Source of the DNA: Phytophthora hibernalis
Lineage: Eukaryota; Oomycota; Peronosporomycetes; Peronosporales; Peronosporaceae
NCBI GenBank assembly: GCA_012656075.1
Contig: JAAKBF010000378.1
Span: 558,001-622,000, forward strand
Direction: 5' to 3'
DNA: 64,000 bases
The notes under the pieces were generated by a model. The model worked only from the letters and a program-made list of their open reading frames with translations, ran no database searches and was not told the DNA's origin. A program made the translations under genes and the position numbers. Positions within the stretch are counted from its first letter, which is position 1. Each line of letters opens with the position of its first letter. Positions 37,901-49,720 of this stretch are shown here, piece after piece.

Positions 37901-40900
37901 TCATCTGGCTGAATGATGATCCCCAAGCTAATAAAATCACCAATTGTAGGTCAGCATCATGAGCCCATGTAGCTCTCGACAACGAAGCGCTGAGATATCC
38001 GTACAATGACTCAAACGAATCTCTGAGGTCATTCTTAAGGTGCTTCCCGCAACCTCCAAGACCACTGAGGTAGTGAGATGACTCGATGCTGCTTGTTAAG
38101 GTTGAAGACGATACTGTCGGGGCCACGCTAGTACCGAAGTCCCCGAAGTCCTTGCCCAACGCTGAAGCACGACTACCATTGCTTTTAGAGTCGGCCAAAG
38201 TCGGAGATAACCACTGCAACGCACTGGACAAAGCGAAAGAAGATTGAAGAACTTCATGCCGTTCCGTAGTCAGCACTCCGCGATGGCTACTTCCAGAGTC
38301 GCCGAAGAAATTCCGAAAGGACAGTATGCCAACTGTTCGGAAGAACGCCGCGGTGCAATTTCCCAACATTCTTGACTGCAGCGTCGACACGCGAATCGGA
38401 GCTTCTACAAAGCGCGCCACCTGTACGAGTACATCGCTGTAGATACGTTCGGCGCATTCATACACTGCAGATTTAGATGCTATTCTCTGAGCACTACTAT
38501 CCGTCGTCGTTAAAGCAAACACCGCCTCGGCAGCTGCCAACGCTTTTGCGCTAGGCTCAATCTCCAGCAAGAACCATGCCTTCCGAATCACCAGGCCGGC
38601 TACTACAGCGTATGACGAGCCCATCGAATTTTGGCTCGAATTGCCCACTCGATAACTCTCTGAGCAGCTCGCCATATATGCATTAGGTTGTCATGTGGTC
38701 GAACATCACTGTCTGTAAAGTTGCTCTGCGTGTTTTCGATATGCTTGTTGATGAAGCCCAAGAAACCACTGTGCCACATCAAGGCAGCACAAACCGTACG
38801 GCGAGTGGCCTTCATGGGTTCTCCTCCTAGTCGCACAAAGGGCGACTCGCCAACGTGTTTGGATACCCATCGATCCAATGCTGCTGCGTCACCACGATTT
38901 TCAATAAGATCCTTTAAGAAAGAGTTGCTTACATGAGCCCCAGCCACAGGGGTACTGCCTGCACTTGGACTAGGCGTTGAAAGCGTCTTGGGCAACACAA
39001 ATTGCAGCCATGTCTTGGAAGCTTCTGCAAGCACAGGGATAGAGCCAGCCGTAATGGCGGTTCCAAAACCAGATATCTCCGAAGCTCGCTCAAGAACACT
39101 CTTCAAATGCGCTTGCACGGTTTCCAGTGGCAATCCTCCCTCGAGCAAGTTACTGCTAACCCATTCGTCATATTCATCAAGCGTACATTCTGACGATAGC
39201 TTGGACATGTCACCATCCTCGCCATCGCTTAAATCACTCTTGCCAACGTCACTCAAAGTAAAAACACCCGTAGTCATGTTGTCAATGAGCAGATCGGCAT
39301 TCTCCAGGCTGGTCAAAACATGACCAAAATAGCCTAGCATATTGGCGATTACTATTTCCAGGATAACAAGCTGATTGCTCATCCATTGTCGTCCACAACC
39401 GGTAGTGTCCTTTGCAACTTGTGACATTTTGTTTCCGACAATACAACCGCTCGTATGGCTCTTGGTATCCTCATAGCTGCCAGTAAATACTGCGCCATCA
39501 GCACGAAGTCGCCCCTCGACCAGACACGTGCCCCCTTGCCGCCACGTTTCAACGAAAGACACCTTGGTTCCCGAGCGATACCATTAAGTGTCACTGACGT
39601 AAACGAACCGCTACTGCGTCCACGCATTGATCCATCTTTACCTTGAGACAGAGTAAGATGGTATTGCTGAGCTGGAATATTGCCAGCGGCCATACTCTTC
39701 AATTCCCACTCGCCAGCGACGCTAAGCACAAGGTTTCCGGGAGAAACATCGTCTTCGCCATCATTCAGTGGTGCTAATGCTCGAAGAACTTGATTCACGC
39801 GCTCGATGCATTGCATCGTACGAATACACCAGGGCATAAAGGTCATCGCCATCGTTGACGCTAAGCCGTGGTAATTTCGGATTAGGCTTAAAGAACTAAT
39901 TAGAGGTGTTACCATCGAAAACAGCAGTGGATACGACGATACCAAACGTTCGTAGTCGCGAACATGTTCCGCTTTCTGTTCTGCAGTGAGTACCACTTGC
40001 TGTTCCGATGCGCTGTTTTCCCCATTCAACGCAGGACTTGATAAGAAAGTACAACACGACTCCAATAAAGCTCCCGCGTGATGCAAAAATGGCTTCAGGA
40101 CAGCAGGAATTGCCACACCCTTCGGTTCCATAGCCTCTCCACTCAGAGAAGGCGCAATTGTCGCATCCGTCGGTTGACCTGGCAAAATAGTAACTTGATC
40201 ATCACGCTGGTACAAACCAATCGCAGGATATAAGGTGCCGTGTTGCGTCAAACCATCAAAGGCGATACCCCAATCACTATCCCCAACACCAAACGAGAGA
40301 GCTCCGCTATCTGTATTCAGTCGAACGCGGACAATGCTACCCGTAGTAAAACCGTCTCCATAATCACCGCGGACTTTACTACGAGCATGCCACAGCGCTC
40401 GGGTTCCAATAAGCCCCCACCCTTGTCGATCTCCACCAACGTAGGTCGCCACAGACGCATCCCTGGTACACACACCAAGGAAAATATGACCCTTCTCACA
40501 ACGGTCAAGACGAACCCCCATTCGTGAATTCCAGTGTTAGGAGGGCAGCCAGTCGTAGCCATCACCATTCCCCACTGCTTTGCCGTATATTGCTTTGCTG
40601 TTCGGTTTCCATCGGAAAGCGTCATTGTTTCCGCACACCGCGACGAATCAAATTCCAAAGGGGTGGCTCGTCTCCGCGAGAGCCACCAATTCGTTGGATC
40701 ATCAAATCTTGGAGCGATCGCAACAGAACAATTCGCGCATTAAGAGATGTAGGGCGTGACTCGTCTTCTTTCTCGAGAAGCGGGAGCAGAGGAGCGTGCA
40801 CTAACTCGTAGCTGTCCTTGAACGAAAAATCGTGCCATCCTGACGATAAAATGCTTTCACGCAGCAGGTCAACTAGACTAGGCAGACGATTAATACATTC

Positions 40901-43494
40901 TAGTGCCTCCGCCTTTTGCTTGCGACCCATATCCCACATCTCCTCGTACGCATTTGCTAAAGTATCTGCGTTCAGTGTATCCCCACTTGGACCACCGCCG
41001 GGACTTTCCATAGTAGCATCCAAAAGGCCCGGAGGGCCATGACCTGATATGTAGTCGTACAGACATCGCGCACTTAAAGCCCCCGAGTCAAGCGAAGCAC
41101 GAATAACGACGGGACTCCATTTCGCTTTGATCTTGCCGGTTTTTGACGCAGCATTCTGAAGGGCCCCATCATCGATTGACTTTACGCTTGAGTCACTTCC
41201 GCTTTGCGTTTTGTTCACGCTCGGTCTTGCTGTCATGCTCAATAACATCCACACAGGTAGGCACAAACAGCTGCGCCATATCCGGCAGCGCTAACCTGGC
41301 GCACAAGACATCCAGCTGATGAAATTTCCACTCAACATTTTGCTCGCCGCTACGGGCGAGCTTAAGACACTCGGCAAGCATTGTTGCCAGTATCATATGC
41401 CGCTCCTTTTGCACGTCGTAAAATTGCAAATGCACGAATCCATGCTGCCATTGCTTGTTCGCGGATTCGAGCACAGTAGTACGCAGCGGCAATTTTTACA
41501 TCGCCCGGAGAGCAACTCACTGGGTCTGAGAAAATGATTGAGCCGATGATATCCTGCTCAGCATCAGCTGGAGGAGGGCTCTCGAGAGCGATGTAATGTA
41601 ATACTATTGACTTCAAACTCTCCAATAGCGGATTGCCACCTTCACTTTCACCATCGTTATTCAGCTTGGAAATCTGGCCTAGACCAACAGAAGCTGGTGC
41701 GATTCCCATCACTTCGACGTGAAAAAGTGGACTTCTAGCACTCGAAATAGCGAAAGCATACAGCACGCAGAGAGTAAGCGCCACTTCGCAACCCAGTTCG
41801 AATCCACAGCCCATCGAGAATGTGGGGCGGCTGAGGTGTGAAAATCTCTCAACAAAGAATTCAAGAGCATAAATGTCAGCGGGTGCGGCTGCACAGGTGA
41901 TTTGATAGGAGAACACCCTGTTGGCACGATTTCAGGTATTCCATGCATACTTTAGTCATCTGGACTATCAGTGCAGTGACAACGGTAGCTCCATCCACCT
42001 CAGCAACGAAGTCCCCGGGAAGCGTAAACGGGCCAAGTACCAGCAGCTCCTCGGCCGAAAACTTTAGAGGACGAGTCTTTACGGCAGATGCATCATTCTG
42101 CTTGTCTGTTACTACTGAATCCGCTTTGCTTTCACTCTTGGAGTTCGATGAAGCATCGCCCGATTTTGCGCTTTGATCGCGCAGACTCACCTCGGGGAAA
42201 GCGACAGAGCTATAGCGCGCGCCATCAATACGTCTTCATCCACGCCTTCTCCACCAAGGTTGTCTTCACCTTCTCCACGTTCATCATCGTCATCATCACC
42301 CTCGTCTCCATCATCGCCGAATCGACTCAGTCGAGCTCGAAGCTTGGCAATAGACCCACTGTCCGAGTCCAAATCCATCTCACCGGCGCTTGCTGCAGCC
42401 TCAAGCACAGCACTCTGCAAATCGGCCTCAAAATCGCCTTCAGCACTCTCGATAGCACCTGTGTCAATCATCGTTTCGTCTGCTTTTGTCGGTGTTGAGA
42501 CTTCTTTCTTCGCTGCAGCTGCAGCCGGCTTCTTCGGTCGATACTCTGGCACTTTCTCCCCGCGAAGCACTCGCAGATGCGATACTAACGGGAACGTCGG
42601 TGGCGGCGCGTCACTCACCTTGTTCTGGTGGTCCAGAAACGACAGCACCAGTTTGGTCGCCAGCATCAAGCCTTGCAGCGAGCCCTCGGTGATGCTCTTG
42701 GCCACGAATCGACTGATATTCAGCTTCATCTCCTCGTCCGCCAGCGGCTCAGCCATCAGGTCGGGCGTCAGCATGCCCGCTCCCACGTTCGTCTGCGAGG
42801 ACTGCTTGTCCTTGCGCTCTCTGTCCTTGCGCTTCTTCTTCTTCTTTTTGTCCTTCTTCGGATCCACGCCCGTCACGAGCGGGTGGCACAGGATGGCACC
42901 GTACAACGCCGGGTCCTGCTCTCGGACCTGGCCCAGCATGACGTTGTACACGCGGTTGTCCAGCTTGTCCTTGAGCAGCTTGTTGTGCAGTTTGGCGCGG
43001 GTCCGCTCGGGGTCCGGCGCATCATCCTCGTCCTCCTCCTCCTTGTCGTCGTCTCGCTCCTCGTCGCGCTCGCTGTCCGCGTCCTTGTCCTTCTCCTTAG
43101 CGTCGTGGAAGTCGCGGCCGCCGCCCAGCGCGAACTCGATGTCCGATTTGGCCTCCATGAAGAAGCGCGTGAGCTCCTCGACGCGCTGGCGGCGTGCGGC
43201 GTCGGCGCTGAGCAGGTCGTCCGGCTTGCTGCTGTTGCTGCTGGGCTTCTGCAGGCTCTCGGCGCGCTCCGGCTGGCGCTCGAGCTTTACGGGCTCGGCA
43301 CGGCCGCTCGAGGCGAAGAACTGCAGCGACTCAGCCGTCACCACGTTGCTGCGGTCGCCGCAGATCGCCGCGAGCTCCGCCATGAGCCGCGCGTAGCGGC
43401 CGTCCAGCGAGCCCCTCTCCTGCGTCTCCTGCAGATCGTGCAGCATGCTGGCCTGCCGCCGTAGACGCGTCTGCTTGCTGCGCGGAACGGTCAT
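28946..43494 (-). CDS. Giant HECT-type E3 ubiquitin ligase with UIM, three SPRY and two UBA domains
   Basis: About 4,800 codons from ATG 43494; stop TAA at 28946-28948. N- to C-terminus: basic start, acidic/KKKKKK region, and a ubiquitin-interacting motif (EDVLMARAIALSLSP, about 42190-42240). Next come SPRY 1 (about 40.15-40.65 kb), UBA 1 (QMMEMGFPKEWCDVALTRC, about 35.6 kb) and UBA 2 (LSEMGF, then ALTWILSNG, about 35.4 kb). SPRY 2, of ryanodine-receptor type (about 34.7-35.2 kb), and SPRY 3 (about 31.45-32.0 kb) follow, then a short MCSKCG Cys pair. The C-terminal HECT domain (about 28.95-30.1 kb) has LPHAQTCFFALRLPAY with the ubiquitin-accepting Cys at 29081-29083. Intron 36408-36496 is clear. 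The HECT is closest in look to the HERC1/HECTD4-type large ligases. Frame breaks occur about every kilobase and fit indels. Substrate unknown. Confidence 0.88.
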
Positions 43495-43694
43495 GTGCTC
43501 GTAGTCAGTGCCAAGCACAAGAGTGATGGTCCGTCGTCTTCTCCCCGCCTCTCCTGTCGCTTAGTGGCCGAATTGTTTCCCTTCTTGTTGCGGAACGATC
43601 TTTGTCGAGAGGTACTGTGCATGAGTCTATTAAGTACGATCATGCGATTGGACGATAATCTGGTTAAAACGAAAGTTGAAGCTTCAGTTGCCCG

Positions 43695-44289
43695 ATGGAG
43701 GAGGAGGCGGACGTGTGGAGCCACTTCGAGCGGAGCGTGGCGTACGTGAAGGATGTGGCGTCGCTGTACGAGTCCGCCTTCGTCTGCAGGGCGGAAAGGA
43801 AGACGGTCACGAAGGCGCAGCTGGACGAGGCGCACAATCAGGCGCAGCAGGCGCTTGAGCTGCTGGCGTCCAACCTGCTGAACGCATCCATGGCGATCGT
43901 CCACAGTATTGAGAAGCAGGTCACAAAGGAGAGCTTGAGAGTGTGCCGACCACCAAAATGACGATATTGCTGCTTTTGTAGGAGAGCGAGGCGGACCGAC
44001 TTGAGCACAAGATGTCGGCGGTGAGGCAGACGATTCGAAATCGGGAGGTGGCGCTCGACCAGGACGCAACCTACCAGTTCTACTCGTCGCACAAGGCGGT
44101 CCACAAGATATTGTCGGATCCGGTCTTGCTGAGCCGAAATACCGCGCGAACGGAGAACGACAAACCGCAACGTAAGCTTTTGCGGCATCAGTCTTCGGAT
44201 CCTCGTTGGAACTGATTTTGTCATTGATTCCCGCCGTTGCTGTAGATCAACTGAAGCTGTCGCTCGCTCCGGAGCAGACCATGCAATAA
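43695..44289 (+). CDS. Small coiled-coil protein of unknown function, three exons
   Basis: The ATG is at 43695. About 150-160 residues, mostly amphipathic helix (SVAYVKDVASLYESAF, EHKMSAVRQTIRNREVAL), ending in LAPEQTMQ and TAA at 44287-44289. Intron 2 is 44172-44245 (GTAAGC...CTGTAG). Intron 1 ends at 43981; its donor is either 43941 (GTGTGC, 41 bp) or 43919 (GTCACA, 63 bp), both keeping the frame. The helical, charged composition suggests a subunit of a larger complex, but I do not recognise the family. It is convergent with the EF-hand gene and head-to-head with the HECT ligase, whose ATG is 200 bp away. Confidence 0.7.
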
Positions 44290-45535
44290 TCCACTCTATT
44301 CCATCCTTCACCTTCTTGACAACGTTACTGTGTGGAACGGGCAGGCCCACATCACTACTTATGCGACCTCGCTCTGTCCGCTTTGGACTGACCACCTTAA
44401 TCTGTATCGTCTGGGGAGATTGCCTAGTACTAACTGAGTGTGACGCGATTGGCGCGGATTGTCGCCTTCTTGCAGGTGTCATAGCTCGCTTGAGCTCAGG
44501 TAACGGTTTTGAGCCATTGTCGGTAGCTTCATCATTTGTGCCGGAGACAAGCGTGCGCGTTGATCGCTGAGAAAAGGGTCGGAAGCCTGAACCTCGCCCG
44601 TACCATCTTGAAGCCATCTCAGCGTTCTTGGTCTGTAATTGCCTCCTCAGATCATTCTCCATGGACGCAAGCAAATTGGAACTGGATTGCCTTGAAAGCA
44701 GTGTCACCTCTTTCACGTGATCCCAATTCAATGCTGTTATGTTGATGGATCCCCGCTTGTCGGTCGCGCGCGACCAGAATCGCTTCCCTAACACTTTCCT
44801 CTGAATTTCCAACTGCAGCTCAAACGCAGGAAACAGCAACATCGGATGACGCACTGCAAACTCTTGAAAAGGGTCGCTGAGAGGCGGTTATTGGGCGTTG
44901 CAGCCATAATGTTGTCGACCTTCTCCACAATTTTGTGCGCGTTTGGACTTGTTTCCCATCCACTTCCCCATATCTCTCGTACACATCGTTCAACTTCGTC
45001 ATGCTCGATCTCACCGCTACCATCCACGTCATAGAGGTCGAACGCAAACCTAACAAGACTGACGTGGTTGAACGAGCAATAGTTCCACACAGCCAACACA
45101 AACTCGATGAAGTCGACCTCGCCGCTACCGTTCCGATCCATGACCGAAAACGCTTTCTGAAAAGCGGCTGCGCTTCAAGTCTGTGTGTAGTGCAACAGAC
45201 GTTTAGTGTTAGCAAGCGCTCAAACAAGTATAAAGACTGAATCAACAAGAACCAATGTAGTCGAAGAACTCCATCATGTTGATTTCGCCCGATTTGTCTG
45301 CATCACACAACACCATTTTAAGTTTAGTAGTGCGCTGCAATTGACAGGTTCTGCTCATGATCGCACCTTTGTCCATGACCAAGAAAATCTGGTGAAGAGC
45401 GAAAAGATGTTTGTGGTCTAGCCCAAGTCCTCGGAGTGTTTGGAGCAGCGTGTCGTTGAGGTGGAGTGCGTGGTTGAAGGCCTTCTCTCGCGATCCCGTG
45501 GTCACGACACCGAATTTTGCGAGTATGTGTCCCAT
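44290..45535 (-). CDS. EF-hand calcium-binding protein with extended C-terminus
   Basis: The ATG is at 45535. Three canonical EF-hand loops are visible: DADKSGEINMME, DRNGSGEVDFIE and DVDGSGEIEHDE, each with the D-x-D/N-x-S-G...E calcium ligands. They are arranged like calcineurin-B/NCS-type sensors and are followed by HPMLLFPAFELQLEIQRKVL. Intron 45168-45252 separates the first two loops (an alternative donor lies 6 bases further). A frame change near 44870 fits one missing base. A Ser/Arg-rich tail of about 150 residues follows. The C-terminal end is uncertain: the frame has no stop until 43838, which would place it antisense to the coiled-coil gene, so I end it at the edge of that gene. 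Likely a cytosolic calcium sensor; partner unknown. Confidence 0.75.
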
Positions 45536-46524
45536 TTCATGAGAGAGTGGCGACAAAGCGCGTGGTATTGACCGTGTCTGACAGCAACAAGAGTTTACGA
45601 TGGTGTTGCTTGGATATTTACAAACGTGCATGTATTTTTATCGAGCGCTCCGGCCAGGTTGTAGGAAGGTACACTCAAAAACGAGCAACGGAATGCAACC
45701 GTTTGCTCGTGTTTGATTCACGACCCATTAAGGGTTAAAAGGACGAAAATCGTGGAAGTGCAACACTGTGAGCAGGGTGTGTGCCATCGTCTGCAGTGGT
45801 GAGCCCCCAACAGCCTAACGCACGCCTGCTGTAGTTCAGAACGAACTATCCAAACACAGCACAAACGTGCCAAGTTTCCTACACTTGCGGATATAGTCAT
45901 CCGTTGACAGCACCACGGCTATAATACTAAGCGGCTCACAGAACTCTTCGCCATGTACTTTATCCCGCCTCGCTTAGCATTACAGGCTGTAATTTACAGC
46001 GTCCATGCGTGTCACTCCAACGATGAGCACATTCCTACAACTGATTTCCCATTTAAAGTCAAATGTCATTGCACACTCGAGACAGAAAGGTGGGATTCGG
46101 TGTGTATTTAGCAATGCAAAGCTGGCGTCTACTTGAGTCGCGAGCTGCAAGTCAAAGAGATGCGGTACTTACGATTTAAGGTATGCCGAACCAAGCTGGG
46201 TGCCGCGATGGTCAGACGTGAGGGTTTTCCTTGCTACGACGTGCGAAGGAGCCTGTCAACTGTGTTGGTGTACAGACGATCAGAGCGTGCTCATCGTTGG
46301 GGTGACGCTCCCCCAAAAAAGCGTCATGGCGGGAGACTAAGTCGCTTGATCCCGCAGCGTCAACACTGCCGCCTGCCCAATGTGGAAGCCGAACTCGACT
46401 GCAACGCCTGTAAAAGGTTGAAATACAGACTCAAACACATTAAGCTCTTGTTGTCTTCGTGTCTCAAGATACGCTAGTTTTTGTTGTTCTAATTTACCTG
46501 TAGCCTTAGCGCCAGCTCAGAATT
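45536..46524. other. Intergenic region, nothing recognised
   Basis: Upstream region of the EF-hand gene. A frame at 46133-46477 (+) is Arg-rich and motif-free and is probably chance. No RNA gene or transposon end is visible. Confidence 0.35.
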
Positions 46525-46719
46525 ATGAGGATAGCCAAACTTCTATTACACTTTTGCACACCTCTTAGTTTATTGTTGGCGCGTGTTTCGGCCCTCCCTA
46601 TCAAGAATCGAGCGCCTTACAGATTGCTTGAAGTCGGTCAGCAATTTCTTCCTCCAATGTATCCTTGGCACAGTCGTAGACACTCGGACTGGACACATGC
46701 TTGGTGTCGTCTGTACTGA
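46525..46719 (+). CDS. Candidate small secreted protein (64 residues) beside a hAT insertion
   Basis: The ATG at 46525 opens MRIAKLLLHFCTPLSLLLA followed by RVSA, a good eukaryotic signal peptide by eye (basic n-region, Leu-rich core, small residues at -3/-1). The mature part of about 40 residues is rich in Arg, Tyr and Trp, with one Cys. No RXLR motif is present. The stop codon lies within the target-site duplication of the hAT element, so the insertion may mark or have changed the 3' end. It could be a chance ORF. Confidence 0.3.
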   Translation: MRIAKLLLHFCTPLSLLLARVSALPIKNRAPYRLLEVGQQFLPPMYPWHSRRHSDWTHAWCRLY

Positions 46720-46722
46720 ACC
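46715..46722. repeat. Left 8-bp target-site duplication of hAT element (ACTGAACC)
   Basis: ACTGAACC directly precedes the left terminal inverted repeat and is repeated exactly at 49205-49212 after the right one. Confidence 0.85.
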
Positions 46723-47591
46723 TAGAGCTGTCAACGTTTAGGGTCTAAACCTCGGAAACTTTGCCAACCTAAACTCAGGGTCGGGTTTGCTAAACGTTTC
46801 TAAACTCCCGCAGTTTACGTGACTAAGTTTTTGTATATTTACAAAGTTCAAGTGAATGGATCTTTCAGACTGAAAGGGTCGTGCTGGAAGTGATCACCTC
46901 GTCTAGTTGACAATGGACGAGCTCCGGCCGGCGGACCCTGCACCGCAGTCTTTGCCGATTTCTTCGATTGACACCACCAGTGTGCCGCCGTCAGCGCCTC
47001 TACGAACTCCGACATCAAGTCTGCCACCAAGCAGTCGAGAACGGTCCACGCGCACGCGCAAGCAGCGGAGAGCGTACAGTCCGTCTCCTCGCGAAACACC
47101 ACATAGCACTAGGACGACAAGTATTCATCGCAGATAATTCGCGCCGCATGAAACAACAGCAGACATCTGATCGGACGCGACAACAAAGGCGAGGTACATC
47201 CGCTCAAGAGCAGCGCTGAAAAATATCTGGTGACACCGAAACGATAGCACTATTCAAGTTCATAATATACATTTGTTGCTTGCATTCACCTTACCAGCTT
47301 GAGCAGTGATGTGTCGCCGAATTTGTTGAAAAATATCGACGCGAAGGGGAAAGTAACAACGCGGTGCAGGTCTTGCACCTGGGGAAAGCAACTGGTGCTG
47401 ACGAGCCTGCTGCTTCTTCGCGGCGGCTTGGCCGTCTCGTTCGAGTCGTTCTTGTGAGGCTCCTGTGGTGTAGTGAATTGCCTCTCGCCGCCGCTGGTGT
47501 CGCCATTGCTGCTTTCGTGATTGACAAGCAGAATCCCGTTGGAGAGAATGTGCAACGGGGCGGAGATTGTTCGAGAACATCCGCGGCAGAG

Positions 47592-48442
47592 TGACAAGGC
47601 ACAAGAGCGAGGCGAAGTACGGCACACCAAGTTCAGCGAGAGGTCGCCACCGGAAAGATCTCCGGACCGTGGCCTTTGACGAGTAGTCGCTGACGGTTGT
47701 CCAAGGAAGATATCCGGGTTGTCCCCTTGGTGAACAGCCACAACCGGAAGATATGCTGGATAGGGCTCTTGGAGCTCTGTCAGGCCGTCGCCGAGGACTC
47801 GGTGGTTTCACAACGGACGAGTTCACACTAGATATTTGTATATGGCACAGGAAAGAATAGTATAGAGATAAGCGCTCGCAGAGCGCAACAAACAGAACAG
47901 ATTTCCTTCCGTTCGCAAGAATCAAGTCCGGTTACGGTAAGTGTCCGTAGCGTCTGGTCCCGCTTGATCGCCAGAATTATGCCTGCCAGTGGACACGAAG
48001 GTTGAAGTAATCAAGTGTTCATTCACCCGGCAAGTCCAAGAAGCTAGATTGTGTGATTGATTTGCTGCGTGTGCAGAGAACGAGAGAGCTCGTTCGACCG
48101 AGGGAGTGCTACCGAAGCCTCCTTCCTACCTACCCGCCGGAGCTTTGCCCCGGCACCCTCGCTTACCGACTGAAAAGCCCTGGACCCTTCCTTCTGAGGG
48201 CCAGCAAGGTTTATTTGTGTGTGTATTGCAGACTATCCGTGCTCGTGGCTAGTGCTGTTGAGTTGATTGGTTACCCTACCGACAAGTCGGAGTACGCAGG
48301 ATCAGACCAACCCGGTGCTAGGGCTGAATCAAGGCCTTCAGGTCAAGACTTCGCCCAATATTCACCTCGTCTTTGCGGACGAGGTGTGTGTTGTGTGTGG
48401 GAAAACTAGCAGGACATAATTCTGGCGTGTTCCTACACGACA
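47592..48442 (+). repeat. LTR-like segment inside the hAT element, related to the solo LTR at 50647-51660
   Basis: It begins TGACA and ends CCTACACGACA like the 50647-51660 LTR. Both also share GTTCACACT, R, GATATTTGTAT (about 47819 and 50787), a GGTAAGT phrase after it, CCCTTCCTTCTGAGGG, GCTCGTGGCTAGTG, and the terminal phrase. Overall they are diverged and differ in length (about 850 against 1014 bp). TTGGCGCCGG follows 21 bases after the end and could be a displaced primer-binding site. No target duplication is visible, so this may be the 5' LTR of a truncated plus-strand element. Confidence 0.6.
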
Positions 48443-48512
48443 CTCCTCTTGACTAGCAGTTGGCGCCGGCTCCTGCTCCACGGTCTACGTGGTCGAAATT
48501 ACGGTGCTGTGT

Positions 48513-48607
48513 CGTCGGGCACTACTCATGCGCAGCATAGCAAGCCCCGGAGATGTCTTCGTCGGGCACTACTCATGCGCAGCATAGCAAGCCCCGGGAG
48601 ATGTCTT
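48513..48607. repeat. Tandem duplication, two units of 47-48 bp
   Basis: CGTCGGGCACTACTCATGCG begins at 48513 and again at 48560; the units differ by one inserted G (CCCCGG against CCCCGGG). Confidence 0.85.
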
Positions 48608-48918
48608 CGTCGTCCAGGAGTCTGGGTGCCATTGACATCTCACTGCCCACGTCGAACAGGAAACGCGAGCGGCTCATGAGGTCGCTCATGTTCGCGAACT
48701 TCACCATGGACTGCTCCAGCTACGACATGCAGACCGGGCATCAGGTCAGGTATCGTGAAAATCGAGCAAACTGATCCCGAGAAGGTGCTCTCCACGGCGG
48801 CGAACGCCAGCAGGCGCTCCAGGTAGGATGATACCTACGAGTGAGCCCGCTTGACCAGTCCGCGCAGATCCGAGCTCTTGGTCTTCTTGCTTGGGCTGTG
48901 GTGCTGGTGTGTTAATCC

Positions 48919-49043
48919 TTTCCGCTTCTCCCTGAGTTGGTGTCGCCCCTACCCAACGTCTTCTGCCTGTCCGAGCCCGCTTTCCGTTTCACCCTGAGTT
49001 GCTAGCGCCCCTGGCCCAGAGTCTTCTGCTTGTCCGAGCCCGC
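48919..49043. repeat. Diverged tandem duplication, two units of about 62 bp
   Basis: Units starting TTTCCG and ending GTCCGAGCCCGC at 48919-48980 and 48981-49043 share CCCTGAGTTG, GCGCCCCT or TCGCCCCT, and GTCTTCTGC with about 80-85 percent identity by eye. Confidence 0.7.
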
Positions 49044-49204
49044 CCCTGTTGTAGTTTGAGCTCATAGATGAAGCTTGACCAGAGCGCTTTCACGAGAGCG
49101 CTCAAATTTAGGTGGGCCACATTTAAACTTAACTGCAGGAGTTAAGATTTTGTGCAAACGTTTTCAAGGTTTAGAGGTTTGTGCGAAACGTTGACAGCTC
49201 TCTA

Positions 49205-49212
49205 ACTGAACC
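49205..49212. repeat. Right 8-bp target-site duplication of hAT element (ACTGAACC)
   Basis: Exact match to 46715-46722. Confidence 0.85.
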
Positions 49213-49720
49213 TCCAGCATCTCCAGAGTGTTGCTGTATAGGTTGATGTGGATCTGCCATTTTGTCGGCAGAATGAAGAAGTGGCATCGACCTGGTGGTC
49301 GCTACAAAAATAAGTTTGCGGCGTTTCAAATGACCCCATCAGCTTTCTACATGTAGAGTGATCTGCTTCCCAGAGAGCACCCAACACTAAATAACCTTTC
49401 AAATCGAATGTTCCTAGAGATAAATAAACGATACAGAGAATGTTTTCACTTAAAATATGCTTGCATTCTCTAAATAGATCAGGTGCTCGCTGAAGAAGCA
49501 GATTACTGTATTAAGATATATATTAATATCGGGCTTTTGCAAAAGACGGCACTCTCCCAAAGGTTCAAACTACTTTTTCAAAACATGGCACTCCAACCCA
49601 CGACACATTAACAATGTCAACTTTCACACACTCGTCGATAAACAAACACATGTATATGATCCACAGACAGAACTGCACTACTTCGGGCAGCTCCGTCGTG
49701 GCCACTTTGCCCACAGTTTG
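49213..49720. other. Spacer between hAT and gypsy elements
   Basis: AT-rich, no gene or repeat recognised; a minus frame at 49202-49402 runs across the hAT boundary and is not credible. Confidence 0.35.

Larger units (their letters stand above)
46723..49204. mobile_element. hAT-type DNA transposon, non-autonomous, 2.48 kb
   Basis: The ends are inverted repeats: left TAGAGCTGTCAACGTTT (46723-46739) against right, on the minus strand, TAGAGAGCTGTCAACGTTT (49204-49186). Weaker similarity continues inward with repeated TAAAC/AAACC phrases, typical subterminal motifs. The exact 8-bp duplication and the TAGAG start are hallmarks of hAT elements. I find no transposase (no DDE or RW motifs), so it would need one supplied elsewhere. 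The interior contains an LTR-like segment (47592-48442) and two tandem duplications, implying captured or nested sequence. Confidence 0.8.

Noticed and set aside
42173..43396. A 407-residue plus-strand frame opposite the HECT ligase N-terminus
   Set aside because: Ser-rich low-complexity mirror of the acidic/Lys-rich ligase sequence; no domain and no independent support, so a shadow frame.
46133..46477. Plus-strand Arg-rich frame
   Set aside because: No domain, no signal peptide, no splice context; composition looks random.
47260..47925. Minus-strand 221-residue frame inside the hAT element, considered as transposase
   Set aside because: Lacks hAT dimerization or DDE-like motifs and overlaps the LTR-like block.
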